From positions 580,501 to 644,500 of the forward strand of contig JAQNBH010000251.1 in NCBI GenBank assembly GCA_028752905.1: a DNA stretch of 64,000 nucleotides, in the 5' to 3' direction. How positions within the stretch are numbered: the first letter of the stretch is position 1; each line of letters begins with the position of its first letter. This document shows, in pieces, positions 1 through 8,059 of the stretch. This DNA is from Cladorhizidae sp. MBARI D1340-BT2. Taxonomy: Eukaryota > Porifera > Demospongiae > Poecilosclerida > Cladorhizidae. The position numbers and the translations under genes are program-made. The notes below the pieces were generated by a model that was not told where the DNA came from, ran no database searches, and saw nothing but the letters and a program-made list of their open reading frames with translations.

Positions 1-207
1 AATCACAAGATAGGTTTCTCTCTGCTCTCTCTTGATGCTAAATATGTTAGCTTCATGGATTCTCCAAACTTCATTGATATATAGCTATTAAGACAGGTCT
101 CTCTCTGTGCTCTCTGTTGATACCAAAAACCCATTTATTATGCATACTTCACTGTAATGGACTTGATATGATTCGAATGATAGTTTTCATTATGTGTTCT
201 CTATCTT
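1..207. repeat. Partial block at left edge: end of G, then H, I'
   Basis: Bases 1-33 are the last 33 bases of a G half-unit. H occupies 34-118 and the hybrid half-unit I' 119-207, leading into the first C at 208. The same G-H-I'-C order recurs at 4190, showing that the window opens inside the end of an X or M block. Confidence 0.95.
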
Positions 208-774
208 GATATTTGCCCTAATTTGGTCTATATGTTTCTCATTTCCCCCCCAAAAATCTTGTTTTTTCCCCGTAAAGCTCATAACTGTTCTACACTTTAC
301 CCAAAAAAGATAATTTTTATATCACAGGATAGCCCTTCTAATTATCTGTCTTTTGTATGTGCCAAAAGTTTGAGTACTCTAAGTATTAGCAAGTTATAGT
401 GATTTGAAGTGGTAAGGTTTGCGATATTTCCTGGCATTTTCCAGTTGCCAAAGCGGTGGCCTGCCAGTGAAAAACCACTACATTTATTGATAATCTGTTG
501 ACATGTTGCAGATAAGGGCCTTCTCTATCAGTTGACAAAATCTGGGACATGGTCTTGTTAATTAGGGCAGTTATGAATTGTACTCTTACTTGATGCTAAA
601 CATGTTAGCTTCGTAGATTATCCACACTTCACTGAATAGACTTGATGTAAAGCTATTAACATAGGACTCTCTAAGTGCTCTCTCTTGATACAAACATCCA
701 TATATTCTGCACACTTCACTGTAATGGACTTGATATGATTCGAATGATAGGTTTCATTATGTGTTCTCTATCTT
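208..774. repeat. S block (C-A-B), 567 bp
   Basis: C 208-591, A 592-686, B 687-774: a C module followed by a single dimer. This C carries the ttttttcccc variant and ends 'gacatgg'. Its A has 'taacatagg' instead of 'taagatagg'. It opens the 4,189-bp S-L-L-X supra-unit. Confidence 0.95.
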
Positions 775-780
775 GATATT

Positions 781-790
781 TGCCCTAATT
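781..790 (+). repeat. Left terminal inverted repeat of C
   Basis: TGCCCTAATT starts six bases into C and is the exact reverse complement of 1128-1137. The same pair is seen in the other C copies I inspected, for example 214-223 with 560-569. Confidence 0.75.
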
Positions 791-846
791 TGGTCTATAT
801 GTTTCTCATTTCCCCCCCAAAAATCTTGTTTTTTTGCCGTAAAGCT

Positions 847-965
847 CATAACTTTTCTAAACTTTATCCAAAAAAGATAATTTTTATATCACCGAATAGC
901 CCTTCTAATTATCTGTCTTTTGTACGTGCCAAATTTTTGAGTACTCTAAGTATTAGCAAGTTATG
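847..965. repeat. Internal imperfect inverted repeat of C
   Basis: The left arm cataacttttcta (847-859) faces the right arm tagcaagttatg (954-965). In the divergent C* copies the left arm reads cataactttgcta and matches the right arm in 12 positions with one extra T. The ~94-bp interior would be a loop. This pair is not concentric with the terminal pair. Confidence 0.6.
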
Positions 966-1127
966 GTGATTTGAAGTGGTAAGGTTTGCGATATTTCCTG
1001 GCGTTTACCAGTTGCCAAAGCGGTGGCCTGCCAGTGAAAAACCACTACATTTATTGATAATCTGTTGATATGTTGCAGATAAGGGCCTTCTCTATCAGTT
1101 GACAAAATCTGGGACTTTGGTCTTGTT

Positions 1128-1137
1128 AATTAGGGCA
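1128..1137 (-). repeat. Right terminal inverted repeat of C
   Basis: AATTAGGGCA pairs with 781-790. About 22 bases (gttatgaattg... to tactcttactt) separate it from the next half-unit; their end resembles the CT-rich tail of a half-unit. Confidence 0.75.
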
Positions 1138-1159
1138 GTTATGAATTGTACTCTTACTT

Positions 1160-1254
1160 GATGGTAAACATGTTAGCTTCGTAGATTATCCACACTTCAC
1201 TGAATAGAGTTGATGTATAGCTATTAAGATAGGACTCTCTAAGTGCTCTCTCTT
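1160..1254 (+). repeat. Half-unit D (a-type), 95 bp
   Basis: D always follows C in L, X, J and M blocks. It is nearly identical to A; the most regular difference is gatgtatagc in D against gatgtaaagc in A. Two D haplotypes exist: gatggt with 'agagttgat' (here) and gatgct with 'agacttgat'. A third, D', combines gatggt with agactt. Confidence 0.93.
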
Positions 1255-1333
1255 GATACCAAACATCCATATATTCTGCACACTTCACTGTAATGGACTT
1301 GCAAGATAGGTATCTCTCAGTGTTCTCTATCTT
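1255..1333 (+). repeat. Half-unit E (b-type), 79 bp
   Basis: E is the shortest half-unit. Its head matches B (caaacatccatatattctg), but after 'ggacttg' it continues caagataggtatc, lacking about nine bases present in B. It begins gatacc or gatatc according to haplotype. It follows D, or follows A in X blocks. Confidence 0.93.
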
Positions 1334-1427
1334 GTGCTAAACATGTTAGCTTCATAGATTCTCTACACTTCAATTAATAGACTTGATATATAGCTCTAAA
1401 GGTAGGCCTCTCTCTGTTCTCTCTCTT
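1334..1427 (+). repeat. Half-unit F (a-type), 94 bp
   Basis: F begins gtgctaaac or gagctaaac, so the usual 'gatg' start is altered. It carries 'acttcaattaatagactt' and 'ctctaaaggtagg'. A third haplotype, aaacatattag, is linked to the second half of J blocks. Confidence 0.93.
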
Positions 1428-1511
1428 GATACCAAACATCCGTATATTCTGCATACTTCACAGTAATGGACTTGATAGAATCACAAGATAGGTTTCTCTC
1501 TGCTCTCTCTT
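1428..1511 (+). repeat. Half-unit G (b-type), 84 bp
   Basis: G is recognised by 'cttcacagtaatgg' and 'agaatcacaagatagg'. Near position 14 it exists as catccg, catctg or catcca, the three states expected of one decaying CpG (here 1441-1442). Confidence 0.93.
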
Positions 1512-1596
1512 GATGCTAAATATGTTAGCTTCATGGATTCTCCAAACTTCATTGATATATAGCTATTAAGACAGGTCTCTCTCTGTGCTCTCTGTT
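1512..1596 (+). repeat. Half-unit H (a-type), 85 bp
   Basis: H is an a-type unit lacking about 10 bp relative to A around 'cactgaatagactt' (it reads aacttcattgatatatagc). A variant with gtaagcttc instead of gttagcttc gains an AAGCTT site and is followed by an I beginning ggtacc. Confidence 0.93.
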
Positions 1597-1684
1597 TATA
1601 CAAAAAAACATTTATTATGCATACTTCACTGTAATGGACTTGATATGACTCGAAGGATAGGTTTCTCTATGTGTTCTCTATCTT
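1597..1684 (+). repeat. Half-unit I (b-type), 88 bp
   Basis: I resembles B but has 'catttattatgca' and 'atatgactcgaaggatagg'. Its head varies: gatacaaaaaaac, ggtaccaaaaatcc, ggtaccaaaaacc or gataccaaaaatcc. The head variants track the haplotype of the rest of the block. Confidence 0.93.
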
Positions 1685-1779
1685 GATGCTAAACATGTTA
1701 GCTTCGTAGATTATCCACACTTCACTGAATAGACTTGATGTAAAGCTATTAAGATAGGACTCTCTAAGTGCTCTCTCTT
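1685..1779 (+). repeat. Half-unit A (a-type), 95 bp
   Basis: A has gatgctaaacatgttagc, ttcgtagattatcc and gatgtaaagc. It leads into B in L, S and J blocks and into E in X blocks. The 'taacatagg' version is confined to S blocks that follow I'. Confidence 0.93.
1688..1702. other. Dyad-symmetric core of a-type half-units
   Basis: gctaaacatgttagc is a near-perfect palindrome around AACATGTT, with one extra A in the left arm. It recurs in A, D and F; in H it weakens to gctaaatatgttagc. It could be a protein-binding or hairpin-prone site; the role is unknown. Confidence 0.55.
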
Positions 1780-1867
1780 GATACAAACATCCATATATTC
1801 TGCACACTTCACTGTAATGGACTTGATATGATTCGAATGATAGGTTTCATTATGTGTTCTCTATCTT
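1780..1867 (+). repeat. Half-unit B (b-type), 88 bp
   Basis: B reads gatacaaacatcc..., then 'gatatgattcgaatgatagg' and tttcattatg. B or a B-tailed hybrid (I', B', B*) always precedes C, so the C insertion is fixed next to a B tail. Confidence 0.93.
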
Positions 1868-2960
1868 GATATTTGCCCTAATTTGGTCTATATGTTTCTC
1901 ATTTCCCCCCAAAAAATCTTGTTTTTTTGCCGTAAAGCTCATAACTTTTCTAAACTTTATCCAAAAAAGATAATTTTTATATCACCGGATAGCCCTTCTA
2001 ATTATCTGTCTTTTGTACGTGCCAAAATTTTGAGTACTCTAAGTATTAGCAAGTTATGGTGATTTGAAGTGGTAAGGTTTGCGATATTTCCTGGCGTTTT
2101 CCAGTTGCCAAAGCGTTGGCCTGCCAGTGAAAAACCACTACATTTATTGATAATCTGTTGACATGTTGCAGATAAGGGCCTTCTCTATCAGTTGACAAAA
2201 TCTGGGACATGGTCTTGTTAATTAGGGCAGTTATGAATTGTACTCTTACTTGATGCTAAACATGTTAGCTTCGTAGATTATCCACACTTCACTGAATAGA
2301 CTTGATGTATAGCTATTAAGATAGGACTCTCTAAGTGCTCTCTCTTGATATCAAACATCCATATATTCTGCACACTTCACTGTAATGGACTTGCAAGATA
2401 GGTATCTCTCAGTGTTCTCTATCTTGAGCTAAACATGTTAGCTTCATAGATTCTCTACACTTCAATTAATAGACTTGATATATAGCTCTAAAGGTAGTCC
2501 TCTCTCTGTTCTCTCTCTTGATACCAAACATCTGTATATTCTGCATACTTCACAGTAATGGACTTGATAGAATCACAAGATAGGTTTCTCTCTGCTCTCT
2601 CTTGATGCTAAATATGTAAGCTTCATGGATTCTCCAAACTTCATTGATATATAGCTATTAAGACAGGTCTCTCTCTGTGCTCTCTGTTGGTACCAAAAAT
2701 CCATTTATTATGCACACTTCACTGTAATGGACTTGATATGACTCGAAGGATAGGTTTCTCTATGTGTTCTCTATCTTGATGCTAAACATGTTAGCTTCGT
2801 AGATTATCCACACTTCACTGAATAGACTTGATGTAAAGCTATTAAGATAGGACTCTCTAAGTGCTCTCTCTTGATACAAACATCCATATATTCTGCACAC
2901 TTCACTGTAATGGACTTGATATGATTCGAATGATAGGTTTCATTATGTGTTCTCTATCTT
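1868..2960. repeat. L block, 1,093 bp
   Basis: C carries ccccccaaaaaatc and gcgttgg and ends gacatgg. D begins gatgct, E gatatc, F gagct; G has catctg; H gtaag; I ggtaccaaaaatcc. This is the unit missing from the shortened supra-unit at 4397-7492. Confidence 0.95.
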
Positions 2961-4396
2961 GATATTTGCCCTAATTTGGTCTATATGTTTCTCATTTTCC
3001 CCCCAAAAATCTTGTTTTTTTGCCGTAAAGCTCATAACTGTTCTACACTTTACCCAAAAAAGATAATTTTTATATCACCGGATAGCCCTTCTAATTATCT
3101 TTCTTTTGTACGTGCCACATTTTTGAGTACTCTAAGTATTAGCAAGTTATGGCGATTTGAAGTGGTAAGGTTTGCGATATTTCCTGGCGTTTTCCAGTTG
3201 CCAAAGCGGTGGCCTGCCAGTGAAAAACCACTACATTTATTGATAATCTGTTGACATGTTGGAGATAAGGGCCTTCTCTATCAGTTGACAAAATCTGGGA
3301 CTTTGGTCTTGTTAATTAGGGCAGTTATGAATTGTACTCTTACTTGATGCTAAACATGTTAGCTTCGTAGATTATCCACACTTCACTGAATAGACTTGAT
3401 GTATAGCTATTAAGATAGGACTCTCTAAGTGCTCTCTCTTGATATCAAACATCCATATATTCTGCACACTTCACTGTAATGGACTTGCAAGATAGGTATC
3501 TCTCAGTGTTCTCTATCTTGAGCTAAACATGTTAGCTTCATAGATTCTCTACACTTCAATTAATAGACTTGATATATAGCTCTAAAGGTAGTCCTCTCTC
3601 TGTTCTCTCTCTTGATACCAAACATCTGTATATTCTGCATACTTCACAGTAATGGACTTGATAGAATCACAAGATAGGTTTCTCTCTGCTCTCTCTTGAT
3701 GCTAAATATGTAAGCTTCATGGATTCTCCAAACTTCATTGATATATAGCTATTAAGACAGGTCTCTCTCTGTGCTCTCTGTTGGTACCAAAAACCATTTA
3801 TTATGCACACTTCACTGTAATGGACTTGATATGACTCGAAGGATAGGTTTCTCTATGTGTTCTCTATCTTGATGCTAAACATGTTAGCTTCGTAGATTAT
3901 CCACACTTCACTGAATAGACTTGATGTAAAGCTATTAAGATAGGACTCTCTAAGTGCTCTCTCTTGATATCAAACATCCATATATTCTGCACACTTCACT
4001 GTAATGGACTTGCAAGATAGGTATCTCTCAGTGTTCTCTATCTTGAGCTAAACATGTTAGCTTCATAGATTCTCTACACTTCAATTAATAGACTTGATAT
4101 ATAGCTCTAAAGGTAGGCCTCTCTCTGTTCTCTCTCTTGATACCAAACATCCATATATTCTGCATACTTCACAGTAATGGACTTGATAGAATCACAAGAT
4201 AGGTTTCTCTCTGCTCTCTCTTGATGCTAAATATGTTAGCTTCATGGATTCTCCAAACTTCATTGATATATAGCTATTAAGACAGGTCTCTCTCTGTGCT
4301 CTCTGTTGATACCAAAAACCCATTTATTATGCATACTTCACTGTAATGGACTTGATATGATTCGAATGATAGTTTTCATTATGTGTTCTCTATCTT
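2961..4396. repeat. X block (six dimers), 1,436 bp; reference X
   Basis: C 2961-3345, D 3346-3440, E 3441-3519, F 3520-3613, G 3614-3697, H 3698-3782, I 3783-3870, A 3871-3965, E 3966-4044, F 4045-4138, G 4139-4222, H 4223-4307, I' 4308-4396. A jumps straight to E, so B and C are skipped and E-F-G-H repeats. The second G carries catcca. Confidence 0.95.
4308..4396 (+). repeat. Hybrid half-unit I' (I head, B tail), 89 bp
   Basis: The head (gataccaaaaaccc, catttattatgc) is I-like, but the tail (gattcgaatgatag, tttcattatg) is B-like, with tagtttt instead of taggttt. It therefore joins H directly to C, and ends all X and M blocks. The exchange point lies in the shared cttcactgtaatggactt core. 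Confidence 0.85.
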
Positions 4397-4963
4397 GATA
4401 TTTGCCCTAATTTGGTCTATATGTTTCTCATTTCCCCCCCAAAAATCTTGTTTTTTCCCCGTAAAGCTCATAACTGTTCTACACTTTACCCAAAAAAGAT
4501 AATTTTTATATCACAGGATAGCCCTTCTAATTATCTGTCTTTTGTATGTGCCAAAAGTTTGAGTACTCTAAGTATTAGCAAGTTATAGTGATTTGAAGTG
4601 GTAAGGTTTGCGATATTTCCTGGCATTTTCCAGTTGCCAAAGCGGTGGCCTGCCAGTGAAAAACCACTACATTTATTGATAATCTGTTGACATGTTGCAG
4701 ATAAGGGCCTTCTCTATCAGTTGACAAAATCTGGGACATGGTCTTGTTAATTAGGGCAGTTATGAATTGTACTCTTACTTGATGCTAAACATGTTAGCTT
4801 CGTAGATTATCCACACTTCACTGAATAGACTTGATGTAAAGCTATTAACATAGGACTCTCTAAGTGCTCTCTCTTGATACAAACATCCATATATTCTGCA
4901 CACTTCACTGTAATGGACTTGATATGATTCGAATGATAGGTTTCATTATGTGTTCTCTATCTT
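4397..4963. repeat. S block, 567 bp
   Basis: C-A-B with ttttttcccc in C and taacatagg in A. It appears identical in variants to the block at 208, exactly 4,189 bp away. Confidence 0.95.
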
Positions 4964-6056
4964 GATATTTGCCCTAATTTGGTCTATATGTTTCTCATTT
5001 CCCCCCCAAAAATCTTGTTTTTTTGCCGTAAAGCTCATAACTTTTCTAAACTTTATCCAAAAAAGATAATTTTTATATCACCGAATAGCCCTTCTAATTA
5101 TCTGTCTTTTGTACGTGCCAAATTTTTGAGTACTCTAAGTATTAGCAAGTTATGGTGATTTGAAGTGGTAAGGTTTGCGATATTTCCTGGCGTTTACCAG
5201 TTGCCAAAGCGGTGGCCTGCCAGTGAAAAACCACTACATTTATTGATAATCTGTTGATATGTTGCAGATAAGGGCCTTCTCTATCAGTTGACAAAATCTG
5301 GGACTTTGGTCTTGTTAATTAGGGCAGTTATGAATTGTACTCTTACTTGATGGTAAACATGTTAGCTTCGTAGATTATCCACACTTCACTGAATAGAGTT
5401 GATGTATAGCTATTAAGATAGGACTCTCTAAGTGCTCTCTCTTGATACCAAACATCCATATATTCTGCACACTTCACTGTAATGGACTTGCAAGATAGGT
5501 ATCTCTCAGTGTTCTCTATCTTGTGCTAAACATGTTAGCTTCATAGATTCTCTACACTTCAATTAATAGACTTGATATATAGCTCTAAAGGTAGGCCTCT
5601 CTCTGTTCTCTCTCTTGATACCAAACATCCGTATATTCTGCATACTTCACAGTAATGGACTTGATAGAATCACAAGATAGGTTTCTCTCTGCTCTCTCTT
5701 GATGCTAAATATGTTAGCTTCATGGATTCTCCAAACTTCATTGATATATAGCTATTAAGACAGGTCTCTCTCTGTGCTCTCTGTTTATACAAAAAAACAT
5801 TTATTATGCATACTTCACTGTAATGGACTTGATATGACTCGAAGGATAGGTTTCTCTATGTGTTCTCTATCTTGATGCTAAACATGTTAGCTTCGTAGAT
5901 TATCCACACTTCACTGAATAGACTTGATGTAAAGCTATTAAGATAGGACTCTCTAAGTGCTCTCTCTTGATACAAACATCCATATATTCTGCACACTTCA
6001 CTGTAATGGACTTGATATGATTCGAATGATAGGTTTCATTATGTGTTCTCTATCTT
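4964..6056. repeat. L block, 1,093 bp
   Basis: Counterpart of the 775 block: C carries caccgaatag and gtttaccag, D begins gatggt, F gtgct, G catccg, and the H/I border is gtttatac. Confidence 0.95.
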
Positions 6057-7492
6057 GATATTTGCCCTAATTTGGTCTATATGTTTCTCATTTCCCCCCA
6101 AAAAATCTTGTTTTTTTGCCGTAAAGCTCATAACTTTTCTAAACTTTATCCAAAAAAGATAATTTTTATATCACCGGATAGCCCTTCTAATTATCTGTCT
6201 TTTGTACGTGCCAAAATTTTGAGTACTCTAAGTATTAGCAAGTTATGGTGATTTGAAGTGGTAAGGTTTGCGATATTTCCTGGCGTTTTCCAGTTGCCAA
6301 AGCGTTGGCCTGCCAGTGAAAAACCACTACATTTATTGATAATCTGTTGACATGTTGGAGATAAGGGCCTTCTCTATCAGTTGACAAAATCTGGGACTTT
6401 GGTCTTGTTAATTAGGGCAGTTATGAATTGTACTCTTACTTGATGCTAAACATGTTAGCTTCGTAGATTATCCACACTTCACTGAATAGACTTGATGTAT
6501 AGCTATTAAGATAGGACTCTCTAAGTGCTCTCTCTTGATATCAAACATCCATATATTCTGCACACTTCACTGTAATGGACTTGCAAGATAGGTATCTCTC
6601 AGTGTTCTCTATCTTGAGCTAAACATGTTAGCTTCATAGATTCTCTACACTTCAATTAATAGACTTGATATATAGCTCTAAAGGTAGTCCTCTCTCTGTT
6701 CTCTCTCTTGATACCAAACATCTGTATATTCTGCATACTTCACAGTAATGGACTTGATAGAATCACAAGATAGGTTTCTCTCTGCTCTCTCTTGATGCTA
6801 AATATGTAAGCTTCATGGATTCTCCAAACTTCATTGATATATAGCTATTAAGACAGGTCTCTCTCTGTGCTCTCTGTTGGTACCAAAAACCATTTATTAT
6901 GCACACTTCACTGTAATGGACTTGATATGACTCGAAGGATAGGTTTCTCTATGTGTTCTCTATCTTGATGCTAAACATGTTAGCTTCGTAGATTATCCAC
7001 ACTTCACTGAATAGACTTGATGTAAAGCTATTAAGATAGGACTCTCTAAGTGCTCTCTCTTGATATCAAACATCCATATATTCTGCACACTTCACTGTAA
7101 TGGACTTGCAAGATAGGTATCTCTCAGTGTTCTCTATCTTGAGCTAAACATGTTAGCTTCATAGATTCTCTACACTTCAATTAATAGACTTGATATATAG
7201 CTCTAAAGGTAGGCCTCTCTCTGTTCTCTCTCTTGATACCAAACATCCATATATTCTGCATACTTCACAGTAATGGACTTGATAGAATCACAAGATAGGT
7301 TTCTCTCTGCTCTCTCTTGATGCTAAATATGTTAGCTTCATGGATTCTCCAAACTTCATTGATATATAGCTATTAAGACAGGTCTCTCTCTGTGCTCTCT
7401 GTTGATACCAAAAACCCATTTATTATGCATACTTCACTGTAATGGACTTGATATGATTCGAATGATAGTTTTCATTATGTGTTCTCTATCTT
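6057..7492. repeat. X block with chimeric C, 1,436 bp
   Basis: The left part of C matches the C at 1868 (ccccccaaaaaatc, gcgttgg), but the right part matches the C at 2961 (gttggag, ggactttgg). The remainder is standard X with I ggtaccaaaaacc. The block fuses two neighbours of the 4,189-bp supra-unit. Confidence 0.95.
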
Positions 7493-8059
7493 GATATTTG
7501 CCCTAATTTGGTCTATATGTTTCTCATTTCCCCCCCAAAAATCTTGTTTTTTTGCCGTAAAGCTAATAACTGTTCTACACTTTACCCAAAAAAGATAATT
7601 TTTATATCACCGGATAGCCCTTCTAATTATCTGTCTTTTGTACGTGCCAAAAGTTTGAGTACTCTAAGTATTAGCAAGTTATAGTGATTTGAAGTGGTAA
7701 GGTTTGCGATATTTCCTGGCGTTTTCCAGTTGCCAAAGCGGTGGCCTGCCAGTGAAAAACCAATACATTTATTGATAATCTGTTGACATGTTGCAGATAA
7801 GGGCCTTCTCTATCAGTTGACAAAATCTGGGACATGGTCTTGTTAATTAGGGCAGTTATGAATTGTACTCTTACTTGATGCTAAACATGTTAGCTTCGTA
7901 GATTATCCACACTTCACTGAATAGACTTGATGTAAAGCTATTAACATAGGACTCTCTAAGTGCTCTCTCTTGATACAAACATCCATATATTCTGCACACT
8001 TCACTGTAATGGACTTGATATGATTCGAATGATAGGTTTCATTATGTGTTCTCTATCTT
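7493..8059. repeat. S block, 567 bp
   Basis: C has tttttttgcc, aataactg and accaatac rather than the ttttttcccc form; A has taacatagg. Confidence 0.95.

Larger units (their letters stand above)
775..1159 (+). mobile_element. Module C: 385-bp TIR-bearing insert, MITE-like
   Basis: C is not homologous to the half-units over most of its length. It has a perfect 10-bp inverted repeat, TGCCCTAATT at 781-790 and AATTAGGGCA at 1128-1137, enclosing about 357 bp, and an internal inverted repeat (cataactt... / ...aagttatg). It lies exactly between a b-type and an a-type half-unit, with 'cttgat' at both borders. It has no coding capacity that I trust. Short length, terminal inverted repeats and lack of a transposase fit a miniature inverted-repeat element captured by the satellite before amplification. 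No superfamily can be named, and no convincing target-site duplication directly abuts the TIRs. The last ~15 bp resemble a half-unit tail. It may alternatively be a diverged satellite module with fortuitous dyads. Confidence 0.5.
775..1867. repeat. L block (C-D-E-F-G-H-I-A-B), 1,093 bp; reference unit
   Basis: The canonical higher-order unit, used here to define modules: C 775-1159, D 1160-1254, E 1255-1333, F 1334-1427, G 1428-1511, H 1512-1596, I 1597-1684, A 1685-1779, B 1780-1867. D begins gatggt and carries 'gagttgat'; F begins gtgct; G carries catccg; the H/I boundary reads gtttatac, shared with the L blocks at 4964, 20417 and 24606. Confidence 0.96.

Noticed and set aside
1700..1716. 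CENP-B box candidate at cttcgtagattatcc
   Set aside because: Only the TTCG matches; the required A and CGGG positions are absent.
1821..1845. tRNA-like B box (gattcgaat) in half-unit B, suggesting a SINE
   Set aside because: No matching A box at suitable spacing, no cloverleaf, no poly-A end; the match is short.
2976..3254. 92-residue open frame on the + strand (also 22618-22896 and 26807-27085)
   Set aside because: It lies wholly inside repeat module C, exists only in three duplicate copies, has no domain I recognise, and is broken by small indels in other copies.
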